NCBI GenBank assembly: GCA_016791445.1
Contig: JAEUMP010000016.1
Coordinates: 310,001 to 374,000, forward strand
Direction: 5' to 3'
Length of the DNA stretch: 64,000 nucleotides
From: Hyphomonadaceae bacterium
GTDB taxonomy: Bacteria; Pseudomonadota; Alphaproteobacteria; Caulobacterales; Aquidulcibacteraceae
In this document: positions 17,943-25,900 of the stretch, piece after piece
Position numbering within the stretch: the stretch's first letter is position 1
Layout: every line of letters begins with the position of its first letter
Made by a program: the position numbers and the translations under genes
Notes under the pieces: generated by a model
The model's database searches: none
Seen by the model: only the letters and a program-made list of their open reading frames with translations
What the model was told of the DNA's origin: nothing

Positions 17943-19655
17943 ATGACCGAAGCCGTCGCCGAGGCCGCTGCGCCGCAGAGCCGCCGCGTGATCTGGATCG
18001 CCACCGCGCTCGGGTTTGCGGCGGGTCTGCCTTACTCGCTCGTCGTCGGCTCGGTGGGCGTGTGGTTCACCAATGCGGGGCTCTCGTTCAGCGCGATCGG
18101 CGCGCTGTCGTGGATCGGGCTCTTCTACGCATTCAAGTTCATCTGGGCGCCGCTGTTCGACTGGCTCGTGCCGCCCTTCGCCAACACCATCGGGCGGCGC
18201 AAGGCGTGGATGGCGCTGTGCCAGTCGGTGATCGTGCTGTGCATCCTCGGCATGGCGCTCGTCGATCCGCGCGCAAACATTCTGTTGTTTGCGCTGTTCG
18301 CCGTCATCGCGGGGTTCGCGTCGGCCAGCCAGGACATCGTCATCGACGCATGGCGCATCGAGACGGCGCAATCGCCCGAGCAACTCGACAAGATTTCCGT
18401 GCAATACCAGCTCGGCTACCGCATGGCGGCGATCGTCGCCGGCGCGGTTGCGTTGTTGCTCGCCGACATCTGGGCGACGCCCGGCGATCCCGCTGCGGGC
18501 TGGCCGCCGATCTTCATGGGCCTTGCGGTCGTCATGGGCATGACGCTGTTCGCCACGCTCAACGCGCCTGAGCCCTTGCTCGCGCCGCGTGCGCCAGTGG
18601 AAAAGACGCCAGCCGATCCGGAAGTGACGGCGCTGCGCCGCAAGGCCGTGATTCCGGTGGCCGCCGGCTGGGCGATCTCGGGTGCATCGCTGCTCGGCTT
18701 CATGTTCTACACGCTGGGCAATCCGTCCGCGAGCGCAGCGGCGTTCCGGGATGCGGCGACACCGTGGATACTCTTTCTCACGATCGGAGCGCCGCTCGGC
18801 ATTTCATACTGGCTCGCGCGCAAGCCCGGCGCGCTGGAACAGCAGGGGTCCACGGCGACGTTCGTCGACACCTTGTTCGAGCGGGTTCTTGCGCCGCTGG
18901 CGGATGTGGTGCGCCGCTACGCGCTGTGGGCGTTGCCGATCCTGGCGCTGGCGATGACGTACCGCATCGCTGACTCCATCTGGGGCTCCTTCGCGCAGCC
19001 CTTCTATATTTCGATCCTCGGCAACACGAATTCGGATGTGGCCGTCGCGTCCAAGATGGTCGGTGTCGTGATGACGATGGCGGGCATTGCGCTCGGGGGT
19101 CTCGGCATATTGTGGCTGGGGCGCATGCCGGCGCTGGTGATCGGCGCGATCCTCGCGTCGGTGACGAACCTCATCTATGTGGACCTCGCGCATGGCGGCG
19201 CGTGGCTCGACGGCTTTCTTGCGTTCACGCAGCTCGGCCCATTCTTCGAGTGGGCGACAACGGGATTTGTGCAGGCGACGCAGGCGGCGGGCGCGACGAT
19301 CTTCGACAAGGTGACGCTGGGCCCCGCGCTCAACCGCCTGACGGCGGGCATCGCAATGGAAAATCTGGCCGGCGGCTTCGCGAGCGCGGTGCATATCGCG
19401 TGGCTCTCCTCGATCGTGAACAAGCGCTACGCGGCCGTGCAATACGCGCTGCTCTCGTCGCTCGCACTGCTGATCGGCGTCATCTTCCGTCCGCGTATCG
19501 GCGAGTATGTTGACGCGGTGAAGGATCAGGGCATCGAAGCGCAGGCAGGGCAGTTCGCGAACGTCTTCATGTTCGCGGCCCTCATCGGCATCGTGGCGGT
19601 CGTGCTTTGCCTCGTGGAGTGGTGGCGCCAGCGTCGTGAGAAAGCTGCGGCATGA
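17943..19655 (+). CDS. AmpG-like MFS permease
   Basis: A 570-residue major facilitator of the AmpG/acetyl-CoA transporter-like group, inner membrane, about 14 helices. LGFAAGLPYSLVVGSVGVWFTNAGLSFSAIGAL and GRRKAWM with FASASQDIVIDAWRIE are the AmpG signatures; AmpG imports anhydromuropeptides from the periplasm for recycling. The C-terminal half has extra hydrophobic segments, as in longer alphaproteobacterial members. The stop is followed at once by a REP-like palindrome at 19656. Substrate not certain. Confidence 0.82.
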   Translation: MTEAVAEAAAPQSRRVIWIATALGFAAGLPYSLVVGSVGVWFTNAGLSFSAIGALSWIGLFYAFKFIWAPLFDWLVPPFANTIGRRKAWMALCQSVIVLCILGMALVDPRANILLFALFAVIAGFASASQDIVIDAWRIETAQSPEQLDKISVQYQLGYRMAAIVAGAVALLLADIWATPGDPAAGWPPIFMGLAVVMGMTLFATLNAPEPLLAPRAPVEKTPADPEVTALRRKAVIPVAAGWAISGASLLGFMFYTLGNPSASAAAFRDAATPWILFLTIGAPLGISYWLARKPGALEQQGSTATFVDTLFERVLAPLADVVRRYALWALPILALAMTYRIADSIWGSFAQPFYISILGNTNSDVAVASKMVGVVMTMAGIALGGLGILWLGRMPALVIGAILASVTNLIYVDLAHGGAWLDGFLAFTQLGPFFEWATTGFVQATQAAGATIFDKVTLGPALNRLTAGIAMENLAGGFASAVHIAWLSSIVNKRYAAVQYALLSSLALLIGVIFRPRIGEYVDAVKDQGIEAQAGQFANVFMFAALIGIVAVVLCLVEWWRQRREKAAA

Positions 19656-19808
19656 CCCTCTCCCGCTTGCGGGAGAGGGAAAGCTTGAGCGTGAGCGAAA
19701 GCAGGGTGAGGGCCAGGTCTCTCAGGATGAGTCTCGTTCTGCACCACCGGGCCCGCACCCTGACCTCGCTTTGCTCGGTCTTCCCTCTCCCGCACGCGGG
19801 AGAGGGAA
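19656..19808. repeat. BIME-type composite of two inverted palindromes
   Basis: Two near-identical hairpins face each other: arms CCCTCTCCCGC/GCGGGAGAGGG around TT at 19656-19679, and 13-base arms TTCCCTCTCCCGC/GCGGGAGAGGGAA around AC at 19781-19808. Between them are half-related segments (AGCAGGGTGAGGGCCAG). The first begins one base after the AmpG-like stop; the second ends two bases before the GTG of the GNAT gene and may supply its Shine-Dalgarno. A copy of the same palindrome in reverse orientation is at 38356-38379. Confidence 0.85.
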
Positions 19809-19809
19809 G

Positions 19810-20253
19810 GTGATCATCCGCCGCGCCGTTGCCGACGATCACACGGCGATCAATGCGATCGTTCAGACGTCTTCCGCCTATGATGGCCCTTACCGCCCCA
19901 TGCTCGATGGCTATGAGGTCACGGCGGCGCAGATCGTTGCGGAGGAAACTTGGGTCGCCGAGGATGATGCCATGCTCGGCTTCTACAGCCTCGTCTTTCA
20001 CACCCAGCCGGAACTTGATCTATTGTTCGTTTCCGACGCTGCACAGGGGCGCGGCGTCGGGCGGTTGTTGTTCGAACACATGCGCGCGCGGGCGGCTTCG
20101 CGCGGCGTCACGGCGGTGAAGATCATTTCCCACCCGCCCGCGCGCGACTTCTACAGGCGCATGGGCGCGATCGAAGTGGGCCTTGCCTATCCGACGGGCG
20201 CAGTCTCGTGGGCGCGGCCGATTTTCAGCCTGCCGGTTTCACCTTCGGGCTGA
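19810..20253 (+). CDS. GNAT family N-acetyltransferase
   Basis: A 147-residue GCN5-related acetyltransferase. IIRRAVADDHTAINAIVQ opens the fold, ELDLLFVSDAAQGRGVGRLLFEHMRARAASRG contains the acetyl-CoA pyrophosphate motif (QGRGVGRLL), and ARDFYRRMGAIEVG is motif B. Start at GTG 19810; a longer upstream frame would cross the palindromes. Substrate unknown. The 3' end overlaps the convergent maeB by 29 bases. Confidence 0.78.
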   Translation: MIIRRAVADDHTAINAIVQTSSAYDGPYRPMLDGYEVTAAQIVAEETWVAEDDAMLGFYSLVFHTQPELDLLFVSDAAQGRGVGRLLFEHMRARAASRGVTAVKIISHPPARDFYRRMGAIEVGLAYPTGAVSWARPIFSLPVSPSG

Positions 20254-22510
20254 CGTCGAACGCCGCCAGCGTCGCATAGACGACGATGTCGCTCACCGTC
20301 GCGCCGAGCGGGGCGATCTGGACGGGTTGATCGAGGCCGATGAGCAGCGGGCCTATCACGGTTGCGCCGCCGAGGGAGCCGAGCAGTTTCGTCGAGATCG
20401 ACGCCGAGTGCATCGCCGGCATGATCAGGATGTTGGCGTCGTCGGTGAGGCGGTTGAACGGATAGAGCCGTCGCGCATCGTGGTTCAGCGCTACTTCCGG
20501 GCTCATCTCGCCGTCGTACTCGAAATCGATCTCCTCGCGACGGTCGAGGATGGAGACGGCCTCGCGCACCTTCTCGGCGCGGTCGAGGCGTGGATTGCCG
20601 AAGGTGGAGTGGGACATGAACGCCACGCGCGGCGTGACGCCGAAGCCGCGGGCGACACGTGCGGTCTGGATGGCGAACTGCGCGAGTTCCTCAGGGGTCG
20701 GAAACTCGGTGACGTTCGTGTCCGCGATGAAGATCGTCCGGCCCTTCGACAGGACGATCGACATGCCCATGAGCTTGGCGCCGCGTTGCGGATCGATCAC
20801 GCGGCGCACGTCGTCGAGCGCCGAGGCGAAATTGCGCGTGACGCCGGTGACCATGCCATCCGCGTGGCCGGCGGCGACCATGGCGGCGCCGAAGACGTTG
20901 CGATCCTGGTTGATGAGGCGCTGCGCGTCGCGATGCAGCAGGCCGAAGCGCTGTGCGCGCGCATAGAGCGCCTCCGTATAGGCGGGGTTTTCGTCGGAGA
21001 CGCGCGCGTTGACGACCGAGAGCCTCGCCTCTTCCGGCACGCCCACGAGCACGCGGTTGCGTGCGACGAGCTCGTCGCGGCCGATGAGGATGGCTTCGCC
21101 GAGGCCCAGCTCCTGGAAGGCGTAGGCGGCGCGGATGACGCTCGGCTCCTCGCCTTCGGCGAAGACGATGCGCTTGGGCTTGGCGCGCACGGAATCCTGC
21201 ACGCGCTGCATGAGCGCGGCCGAGGGATCGAGACGTTGCGCGAGGCTGGCGCGATAGGCGTCCATGTCGGCGATCGGCTTGCGCGCGACGCCGGTGTCCA
21301 TCGCCGCCTGCGCCACATAGGGCGGCACGGTTGAGATGAGGCGCGGATCGAACGGGGTGGGGATGATGTAGTCGGGGCCGAACTTGAGCTGCTTGCCCTG
21401 ATAGGCGGCGGCGACCTCGTCCGGCACGTCTTCCTTGGCCAATTCCGCCAGCGCCCGCGCCGCGGCGACCTTCATCTCCTCGTTGATCGTGCGCGCGCGC
21501 ACATCAAGCGCGCCGCGGAAGATGTAGGGAAAGCCGAGGACGTTGTTGACCTGGTTGGGATAGTCGCTGCGGCCGGTGGCGATGATCGCATCCTTGCGGA
21601 CGGCCAGAATGTCTTCCGGGCTGATCTCGGGGTCCGGGTTCGCCATGGCGAAGATGATCGGCTTCTTCGCCATCGACTTGACCATCTTCTGGCTCACCGC
21701 GCCGGCGACGGAGAGGCCCATGAAGCAGTCCGCGCCCTCCATCGCCTCCTCGAGCGTGCGCAGCTTGGTATCGACGGCGAAGGCGGACTTGAACTGGTCC
21801 ATCCCTTCCTTGCGGCCGAGATAAACGACGCCCTTGGAGTCGCACATGATGACGTTGTCGTGCGGTACGCCGAGGCGCTTGATGAGGCCCGCGCAGGAAA
21901 GCCCCGCCGCGCCCGCGCCGTTGATGACGACCTTGATGTCCTTGAGTTTGCGTCCGGTGACTTCGCACGCGTTCAGCAGACCTGCGGCGGCGATGATGGC
22001 GGTGCCGTGCTGGTCGTCATGGAAGACAGGAATGTCGAGTTCGTCGCGCAGGCGGCTTTCGATGACGAAGCACTCCGGCGCCTTGATGTCCTCCAGATTG
22101 ATGCCGCCCCAGGTGCGGCCGATATTGCGGACGGTGCGGATGATGTCTTCAGGGTCTTCGGTGAAGACTTCGATGTCGATGGAGTCCACGTCCGCGAAGC
22201 GCTTGAAGAGGACGCTCTTGCCTTCCATCACCGGCTTGGACGCCAGCGCGCCGAGATTGCCCAGGCCGAGAATGGCGGTGCCGTTGGAGATCACGGCCAC
22301 CATGTTGCCCTTGGAGGTGTAGTCGTAGGCCTTGTCGGCGTCCTCCGCGATCGCCTTCACCGGCACGGCGACGCCGGGCGAGTAGGCGAGAGAGAGGTCC
22401 CGCTGCGTCGCCATCGGCTTGGTCGGCGCGATGGAGAGCTTTCCGGGCGGATGCTGGCGGTGGAACGCCAGCGCCTCTTCATCGGTGAAGGTGCGTTTTT
22501 CGTCGTTCAT
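20225..22510 (-). CDS. maeB: NADP-dependent malic enzyme (MaeB, malic-PTA fusion)
   Basis: A 761-residue malate dehydrogenase (decarboxylating) that makes pyruvate and NADPH. DLSLAYSPGVAVPVKAIAED and GNMVAVISNGTAILGLGNLGALASKPVMEGK open the malic domain, FHDDQHGTAIIAAAGLLNA is the metal/malate region, INGAGAAGLSCAG binds NADP, and a C-terminal phosphotransacetylase-like domain (from about residue 430) continues to the end, as in all long MaeB proteins. The PTA part is usually regulatory (acetyl-CoA inhibition). Start at ATG 22510. Divergent from mutS (126 bases). Confidence 0.96.
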   Translation of the reverse strand: MNDEKRTFTDEEALAFHRQHPPGKLSIAPTKPMATQRDLSLAYSPGVAVPVKAIAEDADKAYDYTSKGNMVAVISNGTAILGLGNLGALASKPVMEGKSVLFKRFADVDSIDIEVFTEDPEDIIRTVRNIGRTWGGINLEDIKAPECFVIESRLRDELDIPVFHDDQHGTAIIAAAGLLNACEVTGRKLKDIKVVINGAGAAGLSCAGLIKRLGVPHDNVIMCDSKGVVYLGRKEGMDQFKSAFAVDTKLRTLEEAMEGADCFMGLSVAGAVSQKMVKSMAKKPIIFAMANPDPEISPEDILAVRKDAIIATGRSDYPNQVNNVLGFPYIFRGALDVRARTINEEMKVAAARALAELAKEDVPDEVAAAYQGKQLKFGPDYIIPTPFDPRLISTVPPYVAQAAMDTGVARKPIADMDAYRASLAQRLDPSAALMQRVQDSVRAKPKRIVFAEGEEPSVIRAAYAFQELGLGEAILIGRDELVARNRVLVGVPEEARLSVVNARVSDENPAYTEALYARAQRFGLLHRDAQRLINQDRNVFGAAMVAAGHADGMVTGVTRNFASALDDVRRVIDPQRGAKLMGMSIVLSKGRTIFIADTNVTEFPTPEELAQFAIQTARVARGFGVTPRVAFMSHSTFGNPRLDRAEKVREAVSILDRREEIDFEYDGEMSPEVALNHDARRLYPFNRLTDDANILIMPAMHSASISTKLLGSLGGATVIGPLLIGLDQPVQIAPLGATVSDIVVYATLAAFDVSPKVKPAG

Positions 22511-22636
22511 TTCGGGGCCTTGGCGCGGGAAATCAGTCGGTGAGCACCGTAGCGGGCGAGGGGGGAGGGTCAATCGCCGCAGCGCGACCGCCGTCGATTT
22601 GTCGCCCTCCGGCGCGCGAGTCGCTAATGTCCCGCA

Positions 22637-25324
22637 ATGGCTGATTCCGCCGAACCTCTCCCGCTGCAGAACGCGCGGCAAGAAAATATCGACCGGCCCG
22701 AGCACGTGACGCCGTTCATGGCGCAGTTCTTCGCGGCCAAGGACGCGCATCCCGATGCAATCGTCTTCTTCCGCATGGGCGACTTCTACGAACTGTTCTT
22801 CGACGATGCGGTGAAGGCGTCGGCCGTGCTCGGCATCACGCTGACCAAGCGCGGCCATCACAAGGGCGAGGACATCCCCATGGCCGGCGTGCCGATGCAC
22901 GCGGCTGACGGTTATCTGCAGAAGCTCATCCGCGCGGGATTCCGCGTCGCGGTCTGCGAGCAGATGGAAGATCCCGCCGAAGCCAAGAAGCGCGGCTCGA
23001 AGGCCATCGTGCGCCGCGAGGTGACGCGCGTGGTGACGCCCGGCACGATCACCGAGGAGAGCCTGCTCGAACAGCGCGCGGCCAACATCCTGGCGTCGCT
23101 TGCGTTTACGGGCGAGCGCGCGGCGCTGGCGTGGACGGATGTGTCTACGGGCGTCTTCGTGGTGCGTCCGATCAAGGCGACGGCTGCGGAGGAGGAGCTT
23201 GCGGCGCTCGCCCCGGCGGAAGTGCTGCTGGCGGAAGCCGAAAGCGCGCGCGGCGCGGCGCTCATCGAGGCGAGCGGCGCGGCGTTGACGCTGCGGCCCG
23301 GCCCGAAGGCCGACGCGAAGGCCGGCGAACGACGGCTGAAGGCGCTCTACGAAGTCGCGACGCTCGAAGCCTTCGGTGATTTCGCGGCGGAAGAGCTCGC
23401 GGCGATGGGCATGTTGCTCGACTATGTGGAGCTCACGCAGGCGGGCGCCGCGCCGCGTCTTGAGGCGCCGCGCCGCATCGAAGGCGCCGCTTTCATGGCG
23501 ATCGATCCGGCGACGCGCGCCTCGCTCGAAATCGAACGCACGCAGCGCGGGCAGCGCGAAGGGTCGTTGACGCACGTGCTCGACCGGACGGTGACGTCAG
23601 CGGGCGGGCGAATGCTGGCGGAGCGTCTCGCACGCCCGCTGACCGAAGTGGCCGCGATCAACGCGCGTCTCGATGCGGTGCAGTGGTTCCTCGACCGCGA
23701 TCGCCGCGATGGCGTGCGCACAGCATTGCGCGGCGGGGGCGATCTGGCGCGTGCGCTGCAGCGTCTCGCGCTCGGCCGTGGCGGCCCACGCGATCTCGGC
23801 GCGCTGCGCGATGGCTTGCGTGCAGGTGAAGCGGCGGCGCGGGCGGCGGGCGGTGAGGGCGCGCCGCGCGATGTCGCCGCGGCCGTTCGCGCGCTCACGC
23901 TCGCGGCTCAGCCGGACCTCGCTTCGTTCGCGCACGATCTAGATGCGTCGCTCGGCCCGGAATTGCCCCTGCTCGCGCGCGACGGCGGGTTCATTGCCGC
24001 AGGCTGTGATGAGGCGCTCGACGCGGCGCGCAGCCTGCGCGACGACAGCCGTCGCGTGGTTGCGGGCCTGCAGCAATCCTATGCCGACGAAACGGGACTA
24101 CCGCTCAAGGTCCGCCACAACAATGTGCTCGGCTACCATATCGACGCGACGTCGAAGCAGGCCGAGACGCTCGCGCGCGAACCGCATGTGGGCCGCTTCA
24201 TCCATCGCCAGACGACCGCGACGAGCACGCGCTTCACCACCACGGAACTCGCCGATCTCGATGTGCGCATCGCGCGGGCGGGGGAGGAGGCGCTGGCGCG
24301 CGAGCTTGATCTCTTCCGTGCGTTTGCTGCGCGCGCCGAAGCGCTTGCAGGGCCGATCCGCGCGGCGGCGGATGCGGTGGCGGCACTTGATGTCGCTTCC
24401 GCTGCGGCCGAATGGGCGGTCGAGTGGGATGCGGTGCGGCCCGAGATCGACGAGACGTCTGCGCTGCTCGCTGAAGGTGCGCGCCATCCCGTTGTCGAGC
24501 AGGCTTTGCGCAAGCAGGGGCAGGGTTTCACGCCGAACGATTGTCGTCTCGACGGCGATGCGCAGGCGGGCGCGCGTCTGCTGATCGTCACGGGCCCCAA
24601 CATGGCGGGCAAGAGTACGTTCCTGCGCCAGATCGCCTTGCTCGCGATCCTCGCGCAGTCGGGGCTCTATGTGCCGGCGCGTCGCCTGCGTCTCGGCGTG
24701 GCGGACCGCGTGTTCTCGCGCGTCGGCGCGTCGGACGATCTCGCGCGCGGGCGTTCGACGTTCATGACCGAGATGGTGGAGACTGCGGCGATCCTGCACC
24801 AGGCGGGGCCGCGCGCGCTCGTGATTCTCGATGAGATCGGCCGCGGCACGGCGACCTATGACGGCCTCGCCATCGCGTGGGCCTGTGCGGAGCATCTGCA
24901 TGACGTGAACCGCTGCCGCGCGGTGTTCGCCACCCACTATCACGAGCTGACGGCGCTCGCGGACAAGCTCGCCGGCGGCGCAAACGCCAATCTCCGCGCG
25001 AAGGAGTGGAAGGGCGATCTCGTCTTCCTGCACGAAGTGGCGCCGGGGCCGGCGGACCGCAGCTACGGCATCCAGGTGGCGAAGCTGGCCGGCTTGCCGA
25101 AGGCGGCGGTGGACCGGGCGAAGTCCGTGCTCGGCCGGCTGGAGGCGGGGAAGGGCGGCAAGGCCGCAATCGACCTCAACGAGGCGCTGCCGCTGTTCGC
25201 GGGCGTCGCGGAGGAACCGCAGGCGTCAGCCGTCGAGGCAGCGCTGGCGGACGTGCAGCCGGACGCGCTCACGCCGCGCGAGGCGCTCGATCTCGTCTAC
25301 CGGCTGAAGGGGCTGATTGAGTAG
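22637..25324 (+). CDS. mutS: DNA mismatch repair protein MutS
   Basis: An 895-residue MutS. The mismatch-reading FFRMGDFYELFFDDA is at residues 46-60, the clamp and lever domains follow, and the ATPase has Walker A TGPNMAGKSTFLRQ (about residue 653), ALVILDEIGRGTATYDGLAIAWA (Walker B) and VFATHYHELTALA. It recognises base mismatches and recruits MutL. C-terminal segment ends in LTPREALDLVYRLKGL, the dimer-forming region of typical MutS. mutL is not in this window. Confidence 0.98.
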   Translation: MADSAEPLPLQNARQENIDRPEHVTPFMAQFFAAKDAHPDAIVFFRMGDFYELFFDDAVKASAVLGITLTKRGHHKGEDIPMAGVPMHAADGYLQKLIRAGFRVAVCEQMEDPAEAKKRGSKAIVRREVTRVVTPGTITEESLLEQRAANILASLAFTGERAALAWTDVSTGVFVVRPIKATAAEEELAALAPAEVLLAEAESARGAALIEASGAALTLRPGPKADAKAGERRLKALYEVATLEAFGDFAAEELAAMGMLLDYVELTQAGAAPRLEAPRRIEGAAFMAIDPATRASLEIERTQRGQREGSLTHVLDRTVTSAGGRMLAERLARPLTEVAAINARLDAVQWFLDRDRRDGVRTALRGGGDLARALQRLALGRGGPRDLGALRDGLRAGEAAARAAGGEGAPRDVAAAVRALTLAAQPDLASFAHDLDASLGPELPLLARDGGFIAAGCDEALDAARSLRDDSRRVVAGLQQSYADETGLPLKVRHNNVLGYHIDATSKQAETLAREPHVGRFIHRQTTATSTRFTTTELADLDVRIARAGEEALARELDLFRAFAARAEALAGPIRAAADAVAALDVASAAAEWAVEWDAVRPEIDETSALLAEGARHPVVEQALRKQGQGFTPNDCRLDGDAQAGARLLIVTGPNMAGKSTFLRQIALLAILAQSGLYVPARRLRLGVADRVFSRVGASDDLARGRSTFMTEMVETAAILHQAGPRALVILDEIGRGTATYDGLAIAWACAEHLHDVNRCRAVFATHYHELTALADKLAGGANANLRAKEWKGDLVFLHEVAPGPADRSYGIQVAKLAGLPKAAVDRAKSVLGRLEAGKGGKAAIDLNEALPLFAGVAEEPQASAVEAALADVQPDALTPREALDLVYRLKGLIE

Positions 25325-25401
25325 CCGCCGTCGACGCCCGCTATTCTGCCCATGGGCGGCGCCCACGTCTCGCATAGACGACGACCCCTTCGTCCTTTGC
25401 C

Positions 25402-25740
25402 TTAGGGGGCCGGCTGGACGGGCGGGGCTGCCGGAGGAGCGTCGGCGTTTTCCCGGCGGAGATTGGCGATGATCTCGCCCTTGGAGATCGCCTCCTGGGC
25501 CATGTCGATGGTCGAGATCGAGGCGTAATACATGCCCGCGCCGCCAAGGATCATGCCGGCCACCAGTCCGAGAATTCCCCACTTGGTGGCGGCGAACCAA
25601 TAGGCGGACGAACGCTCCCGGCTCAGGAAGCGCTGAAGCTGGCGATCCTGGTCGATGAGCTGCTGGTGCTCCGCCTGGCGGCGCATGTAGTCCTCATCGA
25701 CCGCCGTGATCTTGCCTTTGCGGCCGCCGTTGCCGACCAT
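25402..25740 (-). CDS. Hypothetical single-pass membrane protein
   Basis: A 112-residue protein with one membrane segment at about residues 53-73 (WGILGLVAGMILGGAGMYYAS), a basic coiled-coil-like N-terminus (YMRRQAEHQQLIDQDRQLQRFLSRE) and a Pro/Ala-rich tail (ADAPPAAPPVQPAP). I do not recognise a family. It is convergent with mutS and divergent from glnD across a 160-base gap. Function unknown. Confidence 0.65.
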   Translation of the reverse strand: MVGNGGRKGKITAVDEDYMRRQAEHQQLIDQDRQLQRFLSRERSSAYWFAATKWGILGLVAGMILGGAGMYYASISTIDMAQEAISKGEIIANLRRENADAPPAAPPVQPAP

Positions 25741-25818
25741 GACTGCTCCTGCGCGTTTGCCGGGGGTTGGAGGCCCTACAAATAGGGCGACTTTGCGTCA
25801 CGCCAATGACGTTCGCGA

Positions 25819-25873
25819 CAGACGACAGCGTCTGCAACACATTGCATAGTCTTGAGGCGCCTTTCGGGCCTCA
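25819..25873 (+). promoter_or_regulatory. Palindrome and hairpin upstream of glnD
   Basis: CAGACGACAGCGTCTG (25819-25834) is a perfect 6-base-arm palindrome around ACAG, and a TGAGGC/GCCTCA hairpin (25853-25873) follows with TTTTT at 25880-25884, 28 bases before the glnD ATG. Together they could be an operator and an attenuator-like structure in the glnD leader. Functional meaning is inference. Confidence 0.3.
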
Positions 25874-25900
25874 GTCAGGTTTTTCGGTCACACCCACGCC

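Noticed and set aside
22511..23575. N-terminal extension of maeB into mutS
   Set aside because: The maeB protein begins normally at 22510; the extension is antisense to mutS and lacks family sequence.
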